DNA of 64,000 nucleotides, taken from positions 62,001-126,000 of the forward strand of contig CABYQM010000002.1 of assembly GCA_902521075.1 (NCBI GenBank), written 5' to 3'. The notes beneath the pieces were generated by a model that was given only the letters and a program-made list of their open reading frames with translations, was not told the origin of the DNA and did no database searches. The first letter of the stretch is position 1, and every line of letters starts with the position of its first letter. Shown piece by piece: positions 8,442 through 15,375 of the stretch. A program made the position numbers and the translations under genes. The DNA is from an uncultured Pelagibacteraceae bacterium (GTDB lineage Bacteria; Pseudomonadota; Alphaproteobacteria; Pelagibacterales; Pelagibacteraceae).

Positions 8442-8969
8442 ATGGATTTAAAAGAACATATTAGATCAATTCAAGACTATCCTAAAAAGGGAATTCTATT
8501 TAGAGACATCACAACTCTTATAAAAAATGAAAAGGCATTTAAAGAATGTATCAACCAAATTGTTGAAAGATCAAAAAAATTTAATTTTGATAAAATAGCT
8601 GCAGTAGAATCTAGAGGTTTTGTATTTGCTTCTGCTATCTCATACATCTTAGATAAGCCATTTATAATGTTGAGAAAAAAAAATAAACTTCCCGCTGATG
8701 TACATTCTGTTGATTTTGAACTAGAATATGGAACAGCTACAATTGAAGTTCACAAAGATTCTTTCAATGAAAACGATAATGTATTAATTATTGATGACTT
8801 AATTGCAACTGGAGGCACTGCTGAAGCTGCAGCTAAACTAATAGAAATATCAAAAAGTAAGGTAGCGGGATTTATATTTGTAATTAATTTATTTGACCTT
8901 GGAGGTACTGATAATCTTTTAAAAAAAGGTTATAAAGTTGAAAATCTTTTAGATTTTCCTGGTCATTGA
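8442..8969 (+). CDS. apt: Adenine phosphoribosyltransferase
   Basis: Joins adenine and PRPP to give AMP. The 175-residue protein starts with the typical IRSIQDYPKKGILFRDIT segment. It has AAVESRGFVFA near residue 55 and the PRPP loop VLIIDDLIATGGTA around residues 113-126. It recycles the adenine released by mtnP, encoded divergently. Its TGA (8967-8969) is directly followed by the tRNA-Met CCA end on the opposite strand, leaving no room for a terminator. Confidence 0.95.
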   Translation: MDLKEHIRSIQDYPKKGILFRDITTLIKNEKAFKECINQIVERSKKFNFDKIAAVESRGFVFASAISYILDKPFIMLRKKNKLPADVHSVDFELEYGTATIEVHKDSFNENDNVLIIDDLIATGGTAEAAAKLIEISKSKVAGFIFVINLFDLGGTDNLLKKGYKVENLLDFPGH

Positions 8970-9046
8970 TGGTAGCGGGAAGTGGGATCGAACCACTGAC
9001 CTCGGGCTTATGAGTCCCGCGCTCTAACCAACTGAGCTACCCCGCC
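8970..9046 (-). tRNA. tRNA-Met (CAT), elongator type
   Basis: A 77-nt cloverleaf is readable on the minus strand. The acceptor GGCGGGG pairs with TCCCGCT through G1-U72 and G7-U66. It has a D-arm GCTCAGTTGGTTAGAGC, anticodon loop CTCATAA with CAT, TTCGATC T-loop with stem AGTGG/CCACT, discriminator A and an encoded CCA (8970-8972). The acceptor and D-arm resemble alphaproteobacterial elongator tRNA-Met. A lysidine-modified tRNA-Ile2 also carries CAT and cannot be fully excluded. The last anticodon-stem pair is A31-G39, where a Watson-Crick pair is usual. The CCA abuts the apt stop codon. Confidence 0.93.
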
Positions 9047-9097
9047 GTAAATAATTGTTGGTTTATACTACTTTTATTTTTTGATGCAAACAAGATT

Positions 9098-9211
9098 TCA
9101 CTTACTCTTTTTCTTATCTTTTTTAATTTTTCTTTTTTCCTTCAAAGAAAGTTTGGCTTTTTTCATTACACTAGAGTCTTTAAATGATTTTCCACTATAT
9201 CTTTTTGACAT
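9098..9211 (-). CDS. Small lysine-rich protein (37 aa)
   Basis: An ATG at 9211-9209 begins immediately after the stop of the upstream exported-protein gene (9212) and runs 37 codons to TGA. The product starts MSKRYSGKSFK and ends in a very basic tail dominated by Lys. It is soluble and probably binds nucleic acid or ribosomes by charge. No domain is recognisable. Position in the operon and a clean frame are the support. An AT-rich random frame could also give a Lys-rich peptide. Confidence 0.45.
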   Translation of the reverse strand: MSKRYSGKSFKDSSVMKKAKLSLKEKRKIKKDKKKSK

Positions 9212-9661
9212 TTAATTTATTTGATCAAAAAACTTATCTTTTAATTGATAGGTAAAAGGATATTCTTTTCCAAGTGGTTGGAATTTAGTCTTAATTACTA
9301 CCACGTTTTGCTTATCAAGTTTAAATTTCCAAGTTAATTTAATATCTCCAGAAAAAACTCTTAATTTTCCTAGATTTGTAAAACGCCATCCATCTTCTGA
9401 AATAACTTTTCCATCTTGGTATCTTTTGTAGTTCTTTTCATCAAAGATGTAAGTAACAATACCTTGATTTCTCTCATCTTCCAATGTTATTGCATAATTA
9501 TTTAAAAATTCTGCTGTTTGAGATTTATTTAAACTTTTTTTAGTTATAGATTTTAAAAAATCAGTAGTTTTATCAATGGTTTCATCTATTTTATCTTTCG
9601 CCATCGATAATGATGATAGAAAAAGAAAAATAAAAAGAATGCTAAATATTTTTTTAAACAT
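9212..9661 (-). CDS. Exported conserved hypothetical protein (149 aa)
   Basis: Signal peptide at residues 1-21 (MFKKIFSILFIFLFLSSLSMA), followed by about 128 mostly polar residues without further membrane segments, so probably periplasmic. The C-terminal part has alternating short beta-like stretches (RRYQDGKVISEDG style, then WKFKLDKQNVVVIKTKF). No enzyme motif or Cys is apparent. It follows the AEC-type transporter gene by 6 bp and precedes the 37-residue basic ORF, suggesting one transcript. Function unknown. Confidence 0.7.
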   Translation of the reverse strand: MFKKIFSILFIFLFLSSLSMAKDKIDETIDKTTDFLKSITKKSLNKSQTAEFLNNYAITLEDERNQGIVTYIFDEKNYKRYQDGKVISEDGWRFTNLGKLRVFSGDIKLTWKFKLDKQNVVVIKTKFQPLGKEYPFTYQLKDKFFDQIN

Positions 9662-9667
9662 AAATTT

Positions 9668-10591
9668 CTAATTTAATAAATTTATAGTAAATAAAAAGGT
9701 AAATATTGAAGCAAATGTTGAAATAAATATTGCCTTGATAATATTTTCCGGACTTACATTATATGCAGAACACATAACAATTGAGGTAGCTCCACAAGGA
9801 CCAACACTAACCAACAAAGCTCCAGCAAAATCGATTGGATTTGATAAGCTAAAAAATGTGTATCCTAGAATTAACAAAATCAGTGGTGAAATAATAAGTT
9901 TTAATATTGAAATAGTGATTGTTAATTTATTGAAAACTTTTTTTGAGTAAAAAGATAAAATGATACCGATTGCAAATAGACCAACTGGCATTACACATGC
10001 TGCCAGTCTTTGAAGAATATACTCAAATGGGGTTTCGTCTATATTGATCTTTGAAATTCTTATTATCAATCCAATTAAAATTGCTAATATCATTGGATTT
10101 AATATTAAATTTTTTAAAAACTGAAATAATTTAATTTTTTTTTTGACAGTAAGCTCTAAAAAGAAACTAACTATGGATAATAAAACTACACTATCCATTA
10201 AAATAATACCTGATATTTGAGTTATCGTACTTCCAGAAAAGAAAATTTCTGCAATAGGTAAAACTAATATTACGTGATTGGATAAAGCAACTGTTAAAGC
10301 CCAAATAATAGATTCTTGTATTGATCTTTTAAAAGTATTTTTAGTTAATAAAAAAGCAAATATTCCACTTGTAAACTGCATTAAAAAATATGATGAAATT
10401 TGAGACACATCTATTTCACCAACATCACTTTGTGCAACAAGTTTTATGATTAAAGCTGGTACCGCTATATAAAATGAAAATAAATTAAATATTCTAGCCT
10501 TCTGTAAATCAAATATTTTAATATATCCTAAAAGATAACCAATAAGAGTAATACCTATAAATGGAGTTAAACCTAGAAATACCTGAAACAT
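9668..10591 (-). CDS. AEC-family transporter (auxin efflux carrier type)
   Basis: Integral membrane protein of 307 residues with about ten hydrophobic segments. The N-terminal half (FLGLTPFIGITLIGYLLGY, then FYIAVPALIIKLVA) and the C-terminal repeat ending SVGPCGATSIVMCSAYN are typical of the AEC family, in which the broken helices of the two halves form the substrate path. Family members in bacteria export or import small carboxylates such as malate or malonate. It shares a base with the upstream TauD-like gene, so it may move a product or substrate of that oxygenase or of the dehalogenase-like enzyme. Confidence 0.85.
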   Translation of the reverse strand: MFQVFLGLTPFIGITLIGYLLGYIKIFDLQKARIFNLFSFYIAVPALIIKLVAQSDVGEIDVSQISSYFLMQFTSGIFAFLLTKNTFKRSIQESIIWALTVALSNHVILVLPIAEIFFSGSTITQISGIILMDSVVLLSIVSFFLELTVKKKIKLFQFLKNLILNPMILAILIGLIIRISKINIDETPFEYILQRLAACVMPVGLFAIGIILSFYSKKVFNKLTITISILKLIISPLILLILGYTFFSLSNPIDFAGALLVSVGPCGATSIVMCSAYNVSPENIIKAIFISTFASIFTFLFTINLLN

Positions 10592-11379
10592 TATTGGACA
10601 GTAATTCTATGCATAATTCTATTACCTTTAAAAGCTGTAGCTTGATGAAGCATAGATCTATTATCCCAAATGGCTAATTGGTTCTTTTCCCACTCTAAAG
10701 AATATTGAAAACTTTTTTTTAATTGGTGTTTAAATAAATAAGTTTTAAATTTTTTATCAATTTTGCTGTTATTAAAACGAATAAAGTGTCCTGGACTACA
10801 ATATAAAGTATATTTACTATTTATTTTCCTTATTAATTTATGCTTTGAGATAAGTTCTTTCGTTTTTTTCCCCTTTTCTTTCTCTCTTTCCAATCTAGTT
10901 ACAGAAATAGGTCCCTCTGATGAAAATATACATTTTTCATTTTTAAACTTTCTTTTGAAACTAGCTGGTAATTTTTCATAAGCTAAATATTGGGAACAGA
11001 AATCTGTGTTTGCCTGCCCTTTTTTTGGAACTAACTTAGATAGTAACATAGTAAATCTAGGTGGCTTTTTAGTATAAATTGAATCAGTATGAAATTGCTC
11101 CCCAAAACTAGGTCCTTTATCAGTAGATTTTCTTTGAACAACAGTTATTTGAGGATATTTTTTATTCAATCCTTTAAGTCTTGGATAGTTTGCAAGTTTT
11201 CCAAATTTTTTTGCAAATTTTACATAATGATCAGAGCTTAATTTTTGGTTTCTAAAATAAATCATTCCATATTTCGATAAGGCAGATTTAATTTTTTTTA
11301 ATGTAGAATTATCAATTTTATTTAAATCATAGACTAATTCTGCGCCTATATTTTTTTTATTAGGAATAATTTTAAACAT
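10591..11379 (-). CDS. TauD/TfdA-family 2-oxoglutarate-dependent dioxygenase
   Basis: Cytoplasmic Fe(II)/2-oxoglutarate oxygenase of 262 residues. The iron triad is visible as His97-x-Asp99 (QFHTDS) and His245 (SMLHQA). Arg258 near the C-terminus (IMHRITV) matches the 2-oxoglutarate-binding Arg of TauD. These enzymes hydroxylate beside a sulfonate, ether or amine and so release sulfite, phenol or aldehyde. The substrate here cannot be told. It lies between an AEC transporter and a fluoroacetate-dehalogenase-like enzyme, overlapping the latter by 8 bases, which suggests a three-gene catabolic operon for a small organic acid. Confidence 0.85.
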   Translation of the reverse strand: MFKIIPNKKNIGAELVYDLNKIDNSTLKKIKSALSKYGMIYFRNQKLSSDHYVKFAKKFGKLANYPRLKGLNKKYPQITVVQRKSTDKGPSFGEQFHTDSIYTKKPPRFTMLLSKLVPKKGQANTDFCSQYLAYEKLPASFKRKFKNEKCIFSSEGPISVTRLEREKEKGKKTKELISKHKLIRKINSKYTLYCSPGHFIRFNNSKIDKKFKTYLFKHQLKKSFQYSLEWEKNQLAIWDNRSMLHQATAFKGNRIMHRITVQ

Positions 11380-12247
11380 TTTTTAAAAAGAAACTTTTTA
11401 ATTGTTTAATTGTTTCTTTGGGATTTTGCTCTGGTATAAAATGTCCAGATTTAACAGCAACTCCGACAACTTTTTTATTTGAATATTTTTGCCAAATTTT
11501 AATAGGTTTAAATTGTTTGTTTATAACTCCATTTTTTCCCCATAAAACTTGAACAGGAATATTTAATTTTTTCTTACGATCGTTCCTGTCATGATCAAGA
11601 TCAATTGTAGCAGATGCTCTATAATCCTCACATGATCCATGTATTCTCTTTGGTTGCTTAAAGCACTTTAGATAACCCTCTTCAACTTTTCCAAATTTAT
11701 GATTCCCAGACCATTTATCTAAGCAATACTTCATCCATTTTCTTGGATCACTCATTATCATTCTTTCTGGTAGCCACTTTGGTTGAATTAAGAAAAACCA
11801 ATGGAAGTAAGCTTTTGCAAAATCTCTTGTTGTTAATTCATACATATCTAAAGTTGGACAAATATCTAAAACGCTGAGAGCAAGCACATTTTTTCTATGA
11901 TCTCTTGCCAATCTATGAGCAACTCTTCCGCCCCTATCATGGCCAGCAACAAAAAATTTAGAATACCCCAATTTTACCATCATTTGCTTCATATCACTTG
12001 CCATTTCTCTTTTTGAATAATTAAAATGCTTACTATCAGATGACGGTGCCAAACTATTTCCATAACCTCTAAGGTCTGCTGCAACCACTGTAAAACTTTT
12101 AGATAACTCTGGAGCTGTTTTGTGCCACATTAAATGTGTTTGGGGGTAACCATGGAGTAATAATAAAGGTGGTCCTTCTCCTTTAACTTTACAAAAGACT
12201 TTCCCTTTTTTTACTTTTATATATCTGCTCTTAAAACCTTCAAACAT
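11372..12247 (-). CDS. Alpha/beta hydrolase resembling fluoroacetate dehalogenase
   Basis: Soluble protein of 291 residues. Every residue known to matter in fluoroacetate dehalogenase has a counterpart in order: nucleophile Asp104 with carboxylate-binding Arg105 and Arg108 (GHDRGGRVAHR), Asp128 (VLDICPT), halide-site His149-Trp150 (FHW), a Tyr in CEDYRAS near residue 212, and the base His269 (SGHFIPE). The oxyanion HGYPQT is at 32-37. That spacing argues for haloacetate hydrolysis to glycolate over epoxide hydrolase, but activity toward chloro- or bromoacetate, or a non-halogenated ester, is equally possible. First gene of the operon with the TauD-like oxygenase and AEC carrier. Confidence 0.8.
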   Translation of the reverse strand: MFEGFKSRYIKVKKGKVFCKVKGEGPPLLLLHGYPQTHLMWHKTAPELSKSFTVVAADLRGYGNSLAPSSDSKHFNYSKREMASDMKQMMVKLGYSKFFVAGHDRGGRVAHRLARDHRKNVLALSVLDICPTLDMYELTTRDFAKAYFHWFFLIQPKWLPERMIMSDPRKWMKYCLDKWSGNHKFGKVEEGYLKCFKQPKRIHGSCEDYRASATIDLDHDRNDRKKKLNIPVQVLWGKNGVINKQFKPIKIWQKYSNKKVVGVAVKSGHFIPEQNPKETIKQLKSFFLKNV

Positions 12248-12369
12248 TTATTTACTTTAATATATATTTTTATAATTCAATCAGTAATTTTAAAATTGTT
12301 CAAATACAACGTTAATAAGGTCAATTATTAAATTGAATTATCATTCATTGGATGTATACCTTCATTTTT

Positions 12370-13404
12370 GTGAGAATTGAAGAAGAGCTAAAACTAGATT
12401 ATTCCGACGTACTTTTTAGACCTAAAAGAAGCACTCTTAAAAGTAGAAAAGATGTTAATTTAAAGAGAACCTATCGTTTTAAATACAGTAAAAACGAATG
12501 GTCTGGAATTCCAATAATGGCAGCTAACATGGATGGTGTGGGCGTCCTTGGTGTTGCTGAAAAATTATCTGATTATGGAATGATTACATGTTTAACAAAA
12601 CAACATGATGTAAAGAAAATTAAACAATTTAAAAAAATAAAATCAATATATCCAAATGTAGCTTTAAGTATTGGAACAAAAAAAGAAGATTTTCAAAATT
12701 TAGATAAAGTTTTAAAAGAATTTAGTTTCATTAAATTTATTTGTATTGATGTTGCAAATGGTTACTCAGAGCATTTTAGTAAATTTCTAAAATCTGTTAG
12801 AGATAAATATCCAACGAAAACAATCATAGCAGGTAACGTTGTTACTGCTGATATGACTCAAGAATTAATTTTATCAGGTGCAGATATTGTTAAAGTTGGA
12901 ATTGGACCAGGTAGTGTTTGTACAACACGAATACAAACTGGAGTTGGATATCCACAGTTAAGTGCAGTGATAGAATGCGCTGATGCTGCTCATGGATTAG
13001 GTGCACATATCATTGCAGATGGCGGATGTACATGTCCAGGTGATGTTGCTAAAGCATTTGGTGGAGGAGCTGATTTTGTTATGCTTGGAGGAATGTTTGC
13101 AGGTCATGATGAAGGTAAAGGAAAATTAGTAAAATCTAATGGTTCTAAATATGTCGAATTTTATGGATCGAGTTCTGAAACAGCTAACAATAAACATTAC
13201 GGTGGACTATCAGACTACAGAAGTAGCGAAGGAAGAACAGTCAGAGTGAAGTACCGTGGTAAAATTAATGATACCATTTTAAATATTTTAGGTGGTGTAA
13301 GAAGTAGTTGTACATATGTTGGCGCACCCTCTTTAAAACAATTAAGTAAGTGCACAACTTTTGTCAGAGTTACTAAGCAATTTAACGATACATTCACTAA
13401 ATAA
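12370..13404 (+). CDS. guaC: GMP reductase
   Basis: NADPH-dependent conversion of GMP to IMP, balancing guanine and adenine nucleotides. The 344-residue product aligns along its length with E. coli GuaC from memory: [10 protein letters not shown] start, [20 protein letters not shown], the IMPDH-type loop [11 protein letters not shown] with the catalytic Cys, [25 protein letters not shown] and SCTYVGA. I chose the GTG at 12370 because it gives the family N-terminus. An in-frame ATG at 12352 adds six residues. Neither start has a good ribosome site. It abuts the dehydrogenase gene at 13405. Confidence 0.93.
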   Translation: MRIEEELKLDYSDVLFRPKRSTLKSRKDVNLKRTYRFKYSKNEWSGIPIMAANMDGVGVLGVAEKLSDYGMITCLTKQHDVKKIKQFKKIKSIYPNVALSIGTKKEDFQNLDKVLKEFSFIKFICIDVANGYSEHFSKFLKSVRDKYPTKTIIAGNVVTADMTQELILSGADIVKVGIGPGSVCTTRIQTGVGYPQLSAVIECADAAHGLGAHIIADGGCTCPGDVAKAFGGGADFVMLGGMFAGHDEGKGKLVKSNGSKYVEFYGSSSETANNKHYGGLSDYRSSEGRTVRVKYRGKINDTILNILGGVRSSCTYVGAPSLKQLSKCTTFVRVTKQFNDTFTK

Positions 13405-14478
13405 ATGAAAGAATATTCAATAGCTTCTATTGCTGGTGACGGCATTGGAAAAGAAGTTGTACCTGAAGCACAAAAAATATTAAAAGAAATTTCTCAACAA
13501 CATCAATTTAAATTAAATATAGAAGATTATGATTTTGCATCATGTGATTATTATGAAAAGCATGGAAAAATGATGCCAGATGACTGGAAAGATAAATTAA
13601 CTAAACACGATGCAATTTTCTTTGGTGCGGTTGGTATGCCAGATAAATATCCAGATCACATAACTCTTTGGGGATCGTTGTTAAAATTTAGAAGAGAGTT
13701 TGATCAATTTATTAACTTAAGACCTGTAAAACTTTTTGAAGGTGTAAATGCACCATTAGCTAATAAAAAACCGGGTGATATCGACATGATAATTGTTAGA
13801 GAAAATACTGAAGGAGAATACTCATCAGTCGGTGGAAGAATGTATCAGGGAACTGATAGAGAGGTTGTTATTCAAGAAACAGTAATGTCAAAATATGGAA
13901 TAGATAGAGTTCAACAATTTGCTTTTGAATTAGCTAAGATAAGGAAGAGAAAAAAACTAACAAGTGCCACAAAATCAAATGGAATATCTATTACAATGCC
14001 TTATTGGGATGAAAGATTTAATGTAAATAAAAAAAATTATCCTGAAGTTGAAACTGATCAATACCATATCGATATATTAGCTGCTAGATTTGTGTTAAGT
14101 CCTGAACGCTTTGATGTGATAGTCGCATCGAACCTTTTTGGGGATATTCTATCTGATCTAGGACCAGCTTGTACTGGAACTATTGGAATTGCACCATCTG
14201 GAAATATTAATCCAACAAATAAATACCCATCATTATTTGAACCCGTTCATGGATCGGCACCAGATATTGCGGGACAAGGGATAGCTAATCCAGTGGGTCA
14301 AATTTGGTCAGCTGCAATGATGTTAGATTACTTGGGTGAAAAAGAAGCTTCTAATAGAATAGTAAAATCAATTGAATTAACGCTTAAAGATAAAGACAGT
14401 CGAACAAAAGATCTTCAAGGCTCTAGTAATACAGAACAGTGTTCAAAAAAAATTTTAGATAATCTTAGTTCAGTCTAA
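13405..14478 (+). CDS. dmlA: D-malate/tartrate dehydrogenase (decarboxylating)
   Basis: Isocitrate/isopropylmalate-dehydrogenase fold of 357 residues. AIFFGAVGMPDKYPDHITLWGSLLKFRR near residues 69-96 is the variant found in tartrate/D-malate dehydrogenases and not in LeuB. The rest is typical: IIVRENTEGEYSSVGG, the metal-site SNLFGDILSDLG and the NAD-site EPVHGSAPDIAGQGIANP. It would oxidise D-malate or tartrate to pyruvate, oxaloglycolate or glycerate with NAD. The ATG directly follows the guaC stop, and a DMT permease follows 15 bp later. A true LeuB role is less likely from the W-x3-LKFRREFDQ motif. Confidence 0.85.
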   Translation: MKEYSIASIAGDGIGKEVVPEAQKILKEISQQHQFKLNIEDYDFASCDYYEKHGKMMPDDWKDKLTKHDAIFFGAVGMPDKYPDHITLWGSLLKFRREFDQFINLRPVKLFEGVNAPLANKKPGDIDMIIVRENTEGEYSSVGGRMYQGTDREVVIQETVMSKYGIDRVQQFAFELAKIRKRKKLTSATKSNGISITMPYWDERFNVNKKNYPEVETDQYHIDILAARFVLSPERFDVIVASNLFGDILSDLGPACTGTIGIAPSGNINPTNKYPSLFEPVHGSAPDIAGQGIANPVGQIWSAAMMLDYLGEKEASNRIVKSIELTLKDKDSRTKDLQGSSNTEQCSKKILDNLSSV

Positions 14479-14493
14479 AATTTTATCAAAATT

Positions 14494-15375
14494 ATGAATT
14501 TACTTAAAAATAAATCTATTACCAAAGTTATAATTTTATCTATATCTGGATTTTTTATTTTAGTTTGCCAAGATTCTACTGCAAAATATCTGGGAACATT
14601 AATGCCGTTAAATCAAGTGATTTGGGGCAGATTTTTTTTTCACTTTGTTATTATTTTAATTTTATTTGCAATATTAAAACCTAAATTAAATTTAAAGAGA
14701 AATTTTAATATTAATATCATTAGATCTATACTCATGGTATTTGCAACTTTTTTTTTCATTCATTCTTTACAAAAATTTGACCTTGTAGATATCTACGTAG
14801 TTTTCTTTTCAGCTCCACTAATAGTATCAATTTTAACGGCATTGTTTTTAAAAGATATTCTTTCGCCTAAAGGTATAGTTTTAATGTTGTTAAGCTTTGG
14901 GTGTATAATTTATTCAATGAGTCCAAGCATGAAAGTATTAAGTTTAGACTTAATTTTTCCTTTGGTACCTCCAGTATGTTGGGCTTTATATCAATTTTTT
15001 ACAAAATTTATTTCTGGTAATAATGATCCTTTAGTGGCGTTATTTTATGCCGCTGTTGTAGGGGCAATTGTTTTCTCTATTTATGTAATGTTTGACTGGA
15101 CACCAATTGAGAATAAAAGTTTATGGATTTGGCTAGTGTTTCTAGGTGTATTAGGTTTTACTAGTCATCTTTTAATTATATTTGCAATTCAGCTATCAAA
15201 TTTATCTTTTGTAACTAATTTTCAATATTCACAATTAATTTGGTCGACTTTAATCAACTTTTATATTTTTGGCGTACCTTTTGATTTTAACAAAACCTTT
15301 GGAGTTATTGGAATAATTGTTTTTGGAGTTTTATTTGTTCAGGCTGAAAGTAAAAAAAAGAAAATTAGTTCTTAA
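14494..15375 (+). CDS. DMT superfamily (EamA) permease
   Basis: Protein of 293 residues with about ten membrane segments arranged as two EamA repeats, the first from residue 12 and the second from about 155. The motif near the first repeat end (WGRFFFH) is common in this family. EamA proteins move amino acids, nucleobases or metabolites, often outward, and sequence does not show which. It lies 15 bp after the D-malate dehydrogenase gene, so a dicarboxylate or related metabolite is possible. Its 3' end overlaps the convergent flavoprotein gene by 11 bases. Confidence 0.82.
   Translation: MNLLKNKSITKVIILSISGFFILVCQDSTAKYLGTLMPLNQVIWGRFFFHFVIILILFAILKPKLNLKRNFNINIIRSILMVFATFFFIHSLQKFDLVDIYVVFFSAPLIVSILTALFLKDILSPKGIVLMLLSFGCIIYSMSPSMKVLSLDLIFPLVPPVCWALYQFFTKFISGNNDPLVALFYAAVVGAIVFSIYVMFDWTPIENKSLWIWLVFLGVLGFTSHLLIIFAIQLSNLSFVTNFQYSQLIWSTLINFYIFGVPFDFNKTFGVIGIIVFGVLFVQAESKKKKISS

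Noticed and set aside
8970..9046. tRNA-Ile2 (CAT, lysidine type)
   Set aside because: The GGCGGGG acceptor and D-arm match alphaproteobacterial elongator tRNA-Met better; kept only as an alternative.
12248..12351. Operator between the dehalogenase-like gene and guaC
   Set aside because: Short A/T inverted stretches only, as expected by chance in this composition.
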